Source: Incurvaria masculella (lineage: Eukaryota > Arthropoda > Insecta > Lepidoptera > Incurvariidae). From it: 64,000 nucleotides of DNA. The DNA lies in assembly GCA_946894095.1 (NCBI GenBank), contig OX335657.1, positions 10,974,001 to 11,038,000 on the forward strand, read 5' to 3'. The notes under the pieces are model-generated. The model made no database searches and was not told where the DNA came from. It worked only from the letters and a program-made list of their open reading frames with translations. Positions 34,678 through 44,764 of the stretch are shown here, piece after piece. Position 1 is the stretch's first letter. Each line of letters opens with the position of its first letter. A program made the position numbers and the translations under genes.

Positions 34678-35697
34678 TATTTTTTTTGGTACCTACTTAA
34701 GATTCACCGATACTAAATTTTTATTATTTAGTATAACAATTCATGGATGTTAGTATTCGTTATTGTAAACTCAACGTATTAACGTAAATATAAGCTCATA
34801 CCATCATACATAAAAAAGTTAGGTTAAGTACATTTGATTCGGTTGTCCTGGATAATAATTAATTTAAAATAATTTAATGAAAACATAACCCTCTTCTTCT
34901 TTCGTTACAAAGATTATGGCAAATGAAAATCCACAATGTGAGTTTCCATAAGGATTTATCGGATTTTAGTACATCGCCATCTATCGGTGGCAAGGCCTAA
35001 CTAAACCAATATTCACTTTATAAGCTTGCCTCGTTTGTTGACGGTTATAAAGAGCAACGCTAGATGTCAGAGCCGAATCAATCTTTTGTCGTTCCTGTGT
35101 ACTTTGTGGATGGCGCCACTTACAACATTCATATTATTTAATTAAACTAATCTAATCTCGAATCTAATATACCTACAGAATACAAGAACGTAAACCGGAC
35201 GGTTGACCGATATCGTAAAATATTTAATAAATAATAATAAAATATATTTTTTCCCCAAAATCATAAAAGAATAGCGTTGAATAGGGATAATAAGAGTCGA
35301 AGTTGCAATTCCCATTTCAAAATAGATTAAATACAAACCAATTCATATCAATGATATATTTTATTTACAATGACATTACTTAATTTATAGTTAAAATTTA
35401 AAGTTTTCATCACGCCTAACTAACTAGGCACATTTTGGAGTCAAGTTTAGTTTTAGGACGGTGTAACTCGTGACGGAAGATGACACTGGTTAGAAATGTC
35501 ATAGTACCTACCTATGATAATACCTTCAAGCGAAAATCATAGTCATAGCAAAGATATTACTAATAATTATTATAATAGGCGAGTTGTGTACGTTGTATGA
35601 CGTTAGCTATTTATACTTTCCTCATTAGACTCTTGAGACTCTAAACATAGCTAAGAACTATTGAAATGTTTTGTAAGAAAATTTGAACATCAAAATC
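34678..35697. other. Spacer between the two 5S genes
   Basis: The ~1 kb is AT-rich and does not repeat after copy 2, so the pair is not a simple tandem unit with a conserved spacer. No gene or repeat family recognised. Confidence 0.5.
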
Positions 35698-35815
35698 GCC
35701 AACGTCCATACCACGTTGAAAACACCGGTTCTCGTCCGATCACCGAAGTTAAGCAACGTCGGGCGCGGTCAGTACTTGGATGGGTGACCGCCTGGGAACA
35801 CCGCGTGATGTTGGC
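35698..35815 (+). rRNA. 5S ribosomal RNA gene, copy 2
   Basis: Identical over all 118 bases to copy 1, 1138 bp downstream in the same orientation, and followed by TTTTTTTTT for termination. The 5' flank (AACATCAAAATC) differs from that of copy 1. Identity in the gene with unrelated flanks means either selection or recent retroposition-like or gene-conversion copying; it does not look like array drift. An 80-codon frame spanning this gene is not real. Confidence 0.93.
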
Positions 35816-36154
35816 TTTTTTTTCCATTGAGATCCACACTGGCCTTCCATCCGTTGCAATATTTTCCTCTAATACTAGGTACTTAAAAACAATAGAAACT
35901 TAAGAAACCATATAGAAAACGCAAAAAGGAGTTTACACTCTGGATTTAATAAACTTCCAGACAATAGATTGAAGTACCTACTATATACCCATTTCAGGAA
36001 ATGTACTTATTTTTTTATTATTTTATTATACAACAACTAAACATACAGTAGAATACAAAAACACACGTGACAGACACATTAAAAAAAGATATATCTATGT
36101 ACAACAACGGTTGCTGCAAAATGGGTAATTAATGTAAGAAAAATTCTAATTTTT
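35816..36154. other. Spacer, nothing recognised
   Basis: AT-rich. Confidence 0.35.
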
Positions 36155-36210
36155 AACCGACTTTAAAAAAGGAGGAGGTTCTCAATTCGTCTGTATGTTT
36201 TTTTTTCTTA
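36155..36210 (+). repeat. Family K repeat, copy 1 of a close pair
   Basis: TAACCGACTTTAAAAAAGGA, GGAGGTTCTCAATTCGTCTG, then a T-tract. Confidence 0.6.
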
Positions 36211-36292
36211 CATTTATTAAATGACTAAGATTTTTATGTCCTAAAATGTCTTTGTTATGTCCAATGTTGTGTTCAATGGCTGTGCCGCCTTT

Positions 36293-36358
36293 TTTTAACC
36301 GACTTCAAAGAAAAGGAGGAGGTTCTCAATTCGTCGGAATGTTTTATTTTTCTCTTTT
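36293..36358 (+). repeat. Family K repeat, copy 2 of a close pair
   Basis: TTTAACCGACTTCAAAGAAA, AGGAGGAGGTTCTCAATTCG, then TCTTTTTTTTAT. Same orientation as the preceding copy, 140 bp on. Confidence 0.6.
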
Positions 36359-36361
36359 TTT

Positions 36362-36457
36362 TATGTAACTGGACGTAGAGTTGCATGAAGAGAGATCGGG
36401 TGCATCGAACTGGGTGGAAGAATTTTCATTGACGCTTCGACCGTGTTAATGTCAATC
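36362..36457 (-). repeat. Family B SINE, rearranged fragment
   Basis: TATGTAACTGGACGTAG, CATCGAACTGGGTGGAAG and TTTTCATTGACGCTTCGACC are SINE blocks with the sequence between them deleted. Confidence 0.5.
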
Positions 36458-36878
36458 CCAATAATTATTTCCCAAATGTAATGGCCGTTGCGACAAGTTG
36501 TTTACATATCTATATGATGATATGCTTTACTCATTAAGATATATGTAGTTACTTATGTCTCAATGGTTTAGGGGCCTAGAAGCTCGAGGTAATGGCTGCC
36601 TGCATCGACATACGTCAATGGCTGCCTGTCTCCCTACAGGTTTTCGTTGGGCGGCGCCTGCCCAGGAAGCCGCGCTACTTTAGGGAACGTCCGGGCGCAG
36701 CTATAGGGGTGGGACATAGGGGAAAAACTTTTCCCGCTTTTCCATTATGACATAAGAACTCTTGATGCAAATCGTGAAGAGGCTCATAATGGAACTGCGT
36801 TTTGCCGTTTACATTTTGGCTGGATGGTTCTTGAACACTACGTATCATGAATCTATACGGCAAGCAAAGAGGCGACGG
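36458..36878. other. Spacer, nothing recognised
   Basis: No frame longer than 62 codons and no repeat recognised. Confidence 0.35.
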
Positions 36879-37183
36879 TTTTTAGGGTTCCGTACCCAAA
36901 GGGTAAAAACGGAATACTATTACTAAGCCTCCGCTGTCCGTCCGTCCGTCTGGCCGTCTGTCACAGGGCTGTATCTCATGAACAGGTATGGAAGGTAGGC
37001 AGCTGAAATTTTCACAGAGTGTGTCTTTATTTTGCCGCTATAACAACAAATAGGTAAAATAAAATAATAATAATAATTAAAGGAGTGTCCCATACAAAAA
37101 ACGTGATTTTTTTTGTGTTAAATCTTGTACGATGGTACGGAACCGTTCGTGTGCGAGTCCGACTCGTACTTGGCCGGTTTTTT
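36879..37183 (+). repeat. Family A element, full length
   Basis: From TTTTTAGGGTTCCGTACCCA to GTGCGAGTCCGACTCGTAC then TTGGCCGGTTTTTT, with CCGTCCGTCCGTCTGGCCGT as its array. It abuts a D element with only ACG between them. Confidence 0.85.
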
Positions 37184-37186
37184 ACG

Positions 37187-37736
37187 TTAAGGTGGCCCAA
37201 CCCGCTCATCTCACCATACAAAAGAGGAAAGAAGATCACGCCCATGTTTCTTGTCAGAGATCCAAAATTTTGTTCAAAATAGCTTTATTTGATCGAACTA
37301 GATGGCTGATGACCATTGGCATTGTAAAATTGTGTTTGGTTTCTAAGTTATAAGGTCCAAAAGTTCGAATTTTTCGCGCGTTTTATACAATAACTTTGGA
37401 GGTGGATTACGGAATGATAAAGTAAGAACATCGTCAAAAGATTAGTCATCAGACATAGCTTATTTAATCAAGATTTATGATCTATTTGGTTTTTGTTTGA
37501 TTTTTTACTGCAGCGGTCGTGGTTTACTTTTAGCTATAAGTCGTTTTGAAATTAAAATTTTCGTAAATCTTACCAAATCTTAAATTATGCACATTGTCTT
37601 TTTTGTGGACATGTTGCAACTTGCTCATCACGGAGCCTGTCTTATTCTTTGAAACAGAGAAGGTCCCAGAGCGCAACAGCACGGTTTTGTACCGTGCCCG
37701 CGAATGAGTTGGGCCCGCCGGGTTGGGCCGCCTTAA
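37187..37736 (+). mobile_element. Family D MITE, full length
   Basis: 550 bp from TTAAGGTGGCCCAACCCGC to GGGTTGGGCCGCCTTAA. It is collinear with 9465-10015 along its whole length with scattered substitutions. TTAA at both ends. Non-coding. Confidence 0.8.
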
Positions 37737-38430
37737 AAGCATGGAATGTGTGCGTTCCAAATATCGTAACTAAACGGAATGTTAAAATGTATAATTTTAG
37801 TCGTTTTACTAATGTTACTAAAAATGCTAAATCCATGCGCTGAAGAAATGAACAGAACAAGTGAAAGTTTTGGTAGGAATAAGTTAAAAAACATGGAGTT
37901 AATATTTAATTTTGAGAACTTCCTTGCATTTATCTCAACCTTTCCCTTTTTTAGGATAATAATCGATTAGAATTGCATGTGTCGCTGAAACCTAAAAGTT
38001 AATTATTACAAATATTGTAAATCGGGAGCAACAGTAGTATAATTTAGAATTATTATGATATCTTGTGATATCTGCCTTCAATTATCAATAGTCTTTGAAC
38101 TTCCCACAACCCAGTTGGAGAAGAATTATGTAGGTATCTGTGCGGGATTAACACATCTACATACAGGTTGATTTATTTATTAGTTCGCATTCATCGCTAC
38201 TGAAACCTTAGAAAACACGCGCAAGAAAATGAGTTCACGTTACGTTTGAAATCGAATTGGCTGGCTCTGATTATATTTGAATAGACGACTTTGAAGATAC
38301 CTACAGCAATGTATTAAAATGGATGGATGGAATATTGGAATAATGGATGGAATATTTTGAGAAGTCGGCTTACCGGCGCAAAGGTCGCATCACCGTTGCT
38401 CGACGTTTCGAGCCCTTTTGTGGGGCCCGT
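37737..38430. other. Spacer, nothing recognised
   Basis: AT-rich; a direct duplication of GGATGGAATATT occurs at about 38325-38353. Confidence 0.35.
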
Positions 38431-38550
38431 CTACATTATATCGGACAGACGGAACGGAGTGTCTGGACAAGAGTGACTGAACATATTCGAGCGGTCAAGT
38501 AAAGTCAAGCGGAAAAGTCAACGATTTGTGACCACATCGACTCTGGACAG
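38431..38550 (+). pseudogene. Penelope-like element fragment, GIY-YIG endonuclease part
   Basis: The forward frame reads YIGQTERSVWTRVTEHIRAVK, stop, then SQAEKSTICDHIDSG. YIGQT-R-S--TR--EHIRA is the second half of the GIY-YIG endonuclease domain in Penelope-like retroelements, and the K-AICEH-type motif follows it in that family. One in-frame stop and only 40 codons: a dead fragment. A longer fragment of the same domain lies on the minus strand at 57825-58520. Confidence 0.6.
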
Positions 38551-38572
38551 ATATGTATTTTTATTAAAATTA

Positions 38573-39290
38573 TTTGTATGTTAAGCGCGGCACATGGCGT
38601 AAGTCAGAGCATCTTAAGAACGGCCCGTAAGCTATGCTCACCATACAAACGTAGTTTACTAATAATTTGGAAACCGCTATTCCAATTAAATTGATATTAT
38701 ATCTAATATCAGGTAACAAATATCTGTGTCTGCATGCTTTTGTTTTTTTGAAAAATTCAAACCGAATGAAATGAAAGCAAAAAGAAAATCTTCATACGAA
38801 TTTTGTTTTCTCTATGGTTTGACCCAGAATACATTTACCGAAAAAACAAAGGCATGCAGACGCAGATATTTGAAGCCTAATATTAGCACAGAAATCGCAG
38901 ATTTCTGTGAATATTAGATACCAAATATCAAGTAAGTTGGAACATAGGTTTTCAAATGATTAGTAAACTACGTTTGTATGGGAGGCGAAATTTTCAGGTG
39001 CTTACGGGCCGACCTTAAGTTGACGACGACACCCATGGGACTTCGAACTTACAGGGGAGTTGCGAAAACCATGCCGGCCGGCCATCTGCTTCTTCACACC
39101 ATATTTCAAGGACTTGTACAGTTCATTCCATAGTTGTCCGACCAAGGATCTAGAAGATCGGTGGGTTCTTATTTTTGGAATACATGTGCATTTTCTTCCT
39201 GTTCCGCGTTGAACGAAGGTAGAAAGGGGACGGAGGTACAGCGTTATGCAGCTCCGACGATAATTCTCCATGGTAAAGACGATTATTGTA
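38573..39290 (-). repeat. Family N repeat, split by element O
   Basis: The tail-proximal part 38573-38617 (AAGCGCGGCACATGGCG, GCATCTTAA) and the rest from 39015 (TTAAGTTGACGACGACACCC, GGGAGTTGCGAAAACCATGC) are separated by element O. Joined at TTAA they align with the uninterrupted copy at 16968-17066. The 147-codon antisense frame 39002-39445 runs across this repeat and is not supported as a gene. Confidence 0.65.
38618..39014. mobile_element. Family O MITE, TTAA insertion into N
   Basis: 397 bp between TTAA (38614-38617) and TTAA (39015-39018). Left end GAACGGCCCGTAAGC and right end GCTTACGGGCCGACC are inverted repeats, extending over CATACAAACGTAGTTTACTA and its mirror. The TTAA is single in the unoccupied N copy at 16968-17066, which shows that TTAA was duplicated on insertion, as piggyBac-type transposases do. 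No coding capacity. Confidence 0.8.
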
Positions 39291-40274
39291 TTTTCTTTTT
39301 TCTCTAAAAAGCTGCTGCCATGTCTATGTACAATATCACCAATCGAAATAATGCTAAATCGTCTATAGTCCAGCGCCGTGTCTAGCGCATCTCGTCGACA
39401 GTAAAGCAATAAGTATCGAAAGTAGGGAATACGCGGAGAGAGCAATTACTCGTAGGTACGTGCCGGTCGAATGTTACGAGACTAATTGGGCGTCGCGTTT
39501 ATGAGTTTACTCTAGCGAACCGAACGGCGTCCGACCGGATTTCATTATCCGCACCCAAACTAATAAAATTGTTGCGAATTCAGGAACACTTATGTGACCT
39601 ATCGATCTCTCGCAATTCTACCATCGTTCAACGCGATACAGACTGGGGATTCACCCATTCACACTCATCTTCTAGATCCTTTATCCATAGGGTCGGTAAA
39701 CTATGAAATAGATGTATTTACGCCAATGTAAAACCTGGGTGACAAACGTGGTGTGAAGAAGCACCGGCAGGCATGCCCCCCCCCCGTGAAAGTTCGAAAG
39801 TGGTTTAGATGGATTGTGTCGTGAATGTATTTAATATCGTATTAGGACGACGGTTGTGTCTGCGATGTTCCCGCAACTAAAATGAACGCAATATGATGAA
39901 CATGACTTCTCCACAGCTTCATTCTGTCGACACGTCTACGCGTCTGTCTGTGCACATAGGTGGTCTTGAAGGGCCAGCGAAGTATCAGCGTTGCGGCATT
40001 AGGGAGGCGAGGCTACTTAATCAGGTTCATTACAGCCGCTCCGCTGTCCGCAAACATATTGACCGGCGGTGCTGGGATGTGCGGAGGTTACTGGCTTTGC
40101 CCTCGATACTGTTTATTATATAACTATGCATGCATAGATCAATTTGAGGAAATACATCAATTAAGCATAAATCCTTCCTCATTTCAAATGCTCATTTTAT
40201 TTTAATTCATAGCCATCTTTTTTGGTAAATTTTTGGTAAGTATGATGAAACCGAGTAAACATCAAAACTTAGTT
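39291..40274. other. Spacer with an N scrap
   Basis: 39748-39800 has GTGTGAAGAAGCACCGGCAG, then a C-run and GTGAAAGTTCGAAAG, a piece of family N in the forward orientation. Overlapping 76- and 81-codon frames at 39893-40205 are unrecognised. Confidence 0.35.
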
Positions 40275-40646
40275 TTAAGGTGGCCCATCCCGCTCAACTC
40301 CCCATACAAAAAGGGAAAGAAGATCACGCCAATATTTCTTGTCAAAGATCCCAAATTTTGCTCAAAATAGCTTATTTAATCAAGATTTATAATCTATTTA
40401 GATTGTTAGATTTTTAACTACAGCGGTGGTGGTTTACTTTTAGGTATAAGTCGTTTTGTAATGAAAATTTTCGTAAATCTTACCAAATCATACACTATGC
40501 ACATTGTCTTTTTTGTGGACATGTTGGATCTTTCTCATCACGGAGCCTGTCTTATTCTTTGAAACAGAGCAGGTCCCAGAGCGCAACAGCACGGTTTTGT
40601 ACCGTGCCCGCGAATTAGTTAGTCCCGCCGGGTTGGGCCACCTTAA
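40275..40646 (+). mobile_element. Family D MITE, internally deleted
   Basis: Starts TTAAGGTGGCCCATCCCGC and ends GGGTTGGGCCACCTTAA. It lacks about 180 bp after GCTCAAAATAGCTTA, a different deletion from that in the 32174 copy. Confidence 0.8.
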
Positions 40647-40796
40647 TATAATGTATGTATACTCCTTCAGACGAATATCCAGACCAACGAAATGTAATTC
40701 TTTTCAAAATCTGATCTGATCTGGTACAGTTTCCGTGAAGATGTCTTTGCATGATCTATCCAGTCCATACTATCATAAGCGAATCATACTTTTGTT

Positions 40797-40897
40797 TATG
40801 TAACTGGACATGGATGGCTAATACCAAACTGACCGCCAGATATTAGCACACCACATGGAACTAGGTGCCATTCCAGGACCTTCCTCATATTCTTCAT
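40797..40897 (-). repeat. Family B SINE, distal fragment
   Basis: ATGTAACTGGACATGGATGG, CTAATACCAAACTGACCG and AGGTGCCATTCCAGGACC. Confidence 0.65.
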
Positions 40898-41169
40898 ATT
40901 GATTCATAAGTATTTAGTATTTGCTTTCGTCTGCCCTTGCATGAGCAAAGCATCATATTATAGTAACCAAAATGTTTGCCCCTATTACTTAAAAATATCT
41001 GTTGCCATGCTGTTAATAAATATGCAGCCTCAAAACTTAATAATTATAAAATGACTAGGCTGATCTCCTAAATTACAAATTCTAGATTTTGCGATTTAAT
41101 TTATAGTAAGTCTACAAGTACATGAATGACTCGTAACTTTTTGGATGGCGAACATGTACTGTTCATGGG

Positions 41170-41545
41170 AAAGGCGGCTCCGTGCCCTGGGGGACACCCG
41201 GGGCGCCGAGGGGCGGCGGGGCGGATGAGACCCGGCGTGATAGAATCTGTGGGCGGGGCAGGCGACGCGAGGGCGGCGCCCTGCGTCTGCCCTGTAATCT
41301 GCGCCGCGCCGACGCCGCCCGCGCCCTCCCCGCGCCCTATTACCGCTTACGTGAGGGCTTACATGGTGCTGAGATTCCAAGATAGTTCTTTCATAGCCCC
41401 CGGGCAGCGCGGCGCGAGGAGATTCATTCCCCTTTCGAGCGCAAACACAAAGAGCAGACACAAAGAGAGAGCGAGAGCAGAGACAAAATGTATCGGATAC
41501 TGTTGCATCGCTGGCACTTGGAAGGGTAGTCCCGCGCCGGAGCAT
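41170..41545. other. GC-rich island with open frames on both strands
   Basis: The most GC-rich stretch of the window, with CCCGGGGCGCCGAGGGGCGG and GGGCGGGGC (GC-box-like) followed by a purine-rich AGAGCAGACACAAAGAGAGA tract. Antiparallel frames of 149 codons each cover it, which is expected from high GC and does not prove coding. It may be a CpG-rich promoter or enhancer of an unseen transcript, an exon, or a GC-rich repeat. No TATA box, initiator or splice pattern convinces me. Confidence 0.4.
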
Positions 41546-41640
41546 ATTCTTTACGCAATCTTTAGCCCCCGTTGATTTATTTTAATGAACACTTAAAGAG
41601 CAGAGAATGTCTGATGAATCCTTACTTCCTATATCCTAAC

Positions 41641-42200
41641 TAATATTCCGGGAGGTCACGACATTTTTGGTCACGATAAGGTAAATGGCTGAATCTGAGT
41701 TCACATGTTAGAGACCAACCCTCTGATGCTAAATATGTCGGTCTGCCCGTCCCAAGTGGTTGCGTTTTCCAGATTGGCTATATAAAATAGATGATGGTGT
41801 GTACCTGCTGATGAATATACTGATTATCTGGAAACATTGATACCTATCAATTATACAACAATAACCAGACGGTTACTAAATTAAATACTTAAATATACCT
41901 AAAGTTATATCTGTAACCTAAATCGCCTATAACTACTAAATGCAACCGAAGATTTGTTCAGTTTTTGTATTGCTAAACAAGTATGTATTGATACTTTCAT
42001 GCTTCGTTATTTGCATCCATTTACCTTATCATATGTATTTTTAGTCACCATAACTACTTTTTCAGGCGCCTTATCTACGTAACGCAACCACTTGGAACAG
42101 AAACTGACACATTTAGCTTCAGAGGGTTGTACTTTATCCCGTGAACCCAGTTTCAGCCATTTACGTTATCGTTACCATTTTGTCGCGACCTCCTAGTCTA
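41641..42200 (+). mobile_element. Small family P element, uninterrupted
   Basis: 560 bp from CCGGGAGGTCACGAC to GTCGCGACCTCCTAGTC. It is collinear with 14505-15350 minus the nested A copy, and with the right arm of the large P (GATGGTGTGTACCTGC, TCTGTAACCTAAATCGC, CGAAGATTTGTTCAG). TAATATT occurs just before the left end and just after the right end (41641-41647, 42201-42207), a candidate target duplication, though the same bases precede the large P. Confidence 0.7.
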
Positions 42201-42244
42201 TAATATTACATAAGAAAAAGAAAGACAGTTTGTGTTTAAAAAAC

Positions 42245-42330
42245 TTGAAGGGCAATGAAAACTGTCCGTGTTTTCCCATTTCAATGTCCCAGTGCACAAC
42301 GGTCCTGGCGTTACATGGTTTTGAAAATAT
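42245..42330 (+). repeat. Family B SINE, small fragment
   Basis: AATGAAAACTGTCCGTGTTT, TCCCATTTCAATGTCCC and GGTCCTGGCG are SINE body blocks. Confidence 0.45.
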
Positions 42331-42509
42331 TTGTAAAAATTGACCACACATTTTTACGATTTAATTCATAAGCATTCCTTCCACTGATATTATACATGGG
42401 AATGATTGTATAATTATTATTCAATTACGCAATATCGAGTGAACAGATTTTGCTTAAAGGCATATTATATGAAGGTGGGCCGGTTTTTTGGACCAGCTCT
42501 TTGGGCTAC

Positions 42510-42730
42510 TTTTTAGGGTTCCGTACCCATAGGGTGCCAACGGAACCCTATTACTAAGCGCTGTATCTCATGAACCGTAATAGGTAGGCAGCTGAAATTT
42601 TCACAGAATGTGTATTTATTTTGCCGCTATAACAACAAATAGGTGAACAAGTTGATTTTTTGTGTTAAATCTTGTAAGATGGTACGGAAACCTTTGTGTG
42701 CGAGTTCAACTCGCACATGTCCGGTTTTTT
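42510..42730 (+). repeat. Family A element without its CCGT array
   Basis: Has both terminal hairpins (GGGTTCCGTACCCATAGGGT; GTGCGAGTTCAACTCGCAC) but jumps from TATTACTAAGC straight to GCTGTATCTCATGAACC, deleting the array. This shows that the array is dispensable for the copy to persist. Confidence 0.8.
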
Positions 42731-43221
42731 ATACTTGAAATAATTCAGCACATCAGTTCAAAACCAGTTTGACCCGAAAGAGGCCGGGTTCCAGTCCGTA
42801 TTCAAATAAATCGGTCCAGTAGCTTTTCTGTTATTTGTGTTAGATATTTGAAAATATGCAAAAGTTTTATAAAGTAACGTCATGTAAACGCACCATTTGG
42901 TTTTCGGTTCGAACTTTTGTTGACAATGTGCGCGCCTGCTGGATTATTTTCGAATATCATTTGATACAATACGGTGAGAAGATTGGCCGAAATTGATAGG
43001 AATTACTGTGAAATCGGCAATCATTTCAATCAAATGGTCCAACTGCGTCTCTGCATACCGTCACGGTGCTTCTCGGAGGGTTAGGCAGAGAGCACAGAGC
43101 GCGCATATCGGGTACGATTGCAACATATTGCAACATGCACGTCGATTACGGGTGCTAAGTAACAACATTTTTCGAAATACAAATAACTTCTGGTTGGCCC
43201 TTCTGGTAGTTCTCTTACTTT
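42731..43221. other. Spacer, nothing recognised
   Basis: A 93-codon frame (42993-43274) has a hydrophobic end from the hairpin region and no recognised domain. Confidence 0.3.
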
Positions 43222-43259
43222 TAAGCTGGTTTTACATATTACTATGTAAAACCAGCTTA
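43222..43259. repeat. Near-perfect palindrome, 17 bp arms
   Basis: TAAGCTGGTTTTACATA, loop TTAC, then the exact mirror. Very stable hairpin with a 4-base loop. Role unknown. Confidence 0.8.
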
Positions 43260-43375
43260 TCGTTTAGTTCTTAACTAAGCTTTGGCGATTTGATTTTTTT
43301 TTTAATTTGGCTGAGATTTTGCATTCAAAACTGTTAACATGGTCATTAACCACTTCAAAGTGGATGGGGCTTATA

Positions 43376-43581
43376 GACGTTTTTTGTATGGGGCCCGCCT
43401 TTAATTTTTATATTATTTTCTTTTATCAATTTGTTGTTATAGCGGCAAAATAAATGAAAATTGCAGCTGCCTACCTATTACGGTTCATGAGATATAGCCC
43501 TGTGACAGAGGGACGGACGGACGGACAGCGCAGGCTTAGTAATAGGGTTCCGTTGGCACCCTTTGGGTACGGAACCCTAAT
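43376..43581 (-). repeat. Family A element, truncated
   Basis: Begins at ACGTTTTTTGTATGGGGCC, so the GCGAGTCGGACTCGC hairpin end is absent. It runs through TTGTTGTTATAGCGGC and a GGAC array of four units to GGTACGGAACCCTAA. Confidence 0.75.
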
Positions 43582-44144
43582 AAGACATGAAAATTCACAA
43601 GTAAGACAAACACAGTCAGTAAATTTTAGAATAACGTAATACATTTTTATGAGAGTTGAAACTACGAACAAATATTTATAAAAAAAAAAACTCAAAGCGC
43701 CCTCTATGTCTCGATCTCCGAACAAGAATACTTCGGCGTCTCATATCACAGCAAAGTCTTGTGTTCATTTCTAGTTACAGTAAAGTCGAGAGCGCTTCCC
43801 TCATTCACTATGAACCCGCTAGATGTCGCATGCATGATGTACATGTAATCTGTGGTAGTACCAGTATATTTTGAATACTTTTTAATATTATTTATCTACT
43901 ATTGAATATGATAGTTCCGATTTGAGCATTTTGTAACAAACGAGTTGCGAATAGTGTTCGAAAAGCAGTCAGGGTCAGTTTGATAAAGTAAGTAAGTACT
44001 CCAGCACTCTGTGAAGCATCGAAATACATATTCTCTGCCCAGTACTTGCGGCATACTCGTACCTAGTTTTTTCTAGACTGTTTTTTCATTATATAATTTC
44101 TGTAATACTTTTCGAAAACAATTTCTCAGAAACAGAAGGATATA
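43582..44144. other. Spacer, nothing recognised
   Basis: AT-rich; no frame above 72 codons. Confidence 0.35.
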
Positions 44145-44650
44145 CTGTGGCCCTTCCCGGCGGCAGGACCAACTCATTCGCGGGCACGCGCACGGTACAA
44201 AACCGTGCTATTACGCTCTTAGACCTCTGTTTCAAATAAAAAGACAGGTTTTGTAATGAGGAGGATGCACCATGTCCACAAAGTATATAATGCGCGTAGT
44301 GTTTGATTAAATGGTAAAATTTACGAACATTTTAATTAAAAAACGACGCAGTCAAAAATCTAACAAAAACCAAATTGATTATAAATTTTCATGAAAAAAG
44401 CTAGGTCTAATGATCAATCTTTTTAAGATGTTTTTATTTTATCGTTGAGTAATCCACCTCCAAAGATATCGTATAAAACGCGCCAAAAATTTGAACTTGC
44501 GGACCAAGCACTCTTTTACAATGCCAATGGTCATCAGATATCTAGTTCGACCAAATAAAGCAGTTTTGAGTATAATTTTGGATCTCTGACAAGAAATATG
44601 GGCTTCTTTCCACGTTTGTATGGGGAGTTGAGCGGGAAGGCCCACCTTAA
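44145..44650 (-). mobile_element. Family D MITE, reverse copy, one end decayed
   Basis: From CTGTGGCCCTTCCCGGCGG through GGTACAAAACCGTGC and GATCTCTGACAAGAAATATG to GGCCCACCTTAA. The TTAA is kept on the right only. Confidence 0.7.
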
Positions 44651-44712
44651 CATCGCCTTTGAGTATTCCAGATTAAAAAAAACAGGCAACTTGTATTCAT
44701 AAAATTAAACAT

Positions 44713-44764
44713 ATCGCGAGCCTTAGATGAAAAAGGAATATTTTTCATCTAAGTCGCGAACGAT
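44713..44764. repeat. Hairpin, 13 bp perfect stem plus bulged extension
   Basis: CTTAGATGAAAAA, loop GGAATA, mirror TTTTTCATCTAAG, then TCGCGA on both outer sides with a small bulge. Possibly a structured RNA or a tiny foldback. Confidence 0.55.

Noticed and set aside
35661..35903. 80-codon frame over the second 5S gene
   Set aside because: The sequence is an rRNA gene; the open frame is incidental.
39002..39445. 147-codon antisense frame as a gene
   Set aside because: Most of it is family N repeat, also found at 23628 and 16968, and part of its start lies beyond the repeat without motifs.
41096..41575. 149-codon frames on both strands as a gene
   Set aside because: Antiparallel open frames of equal length over a GC-rich island are expected from composition; no motif or gene signal was seen.
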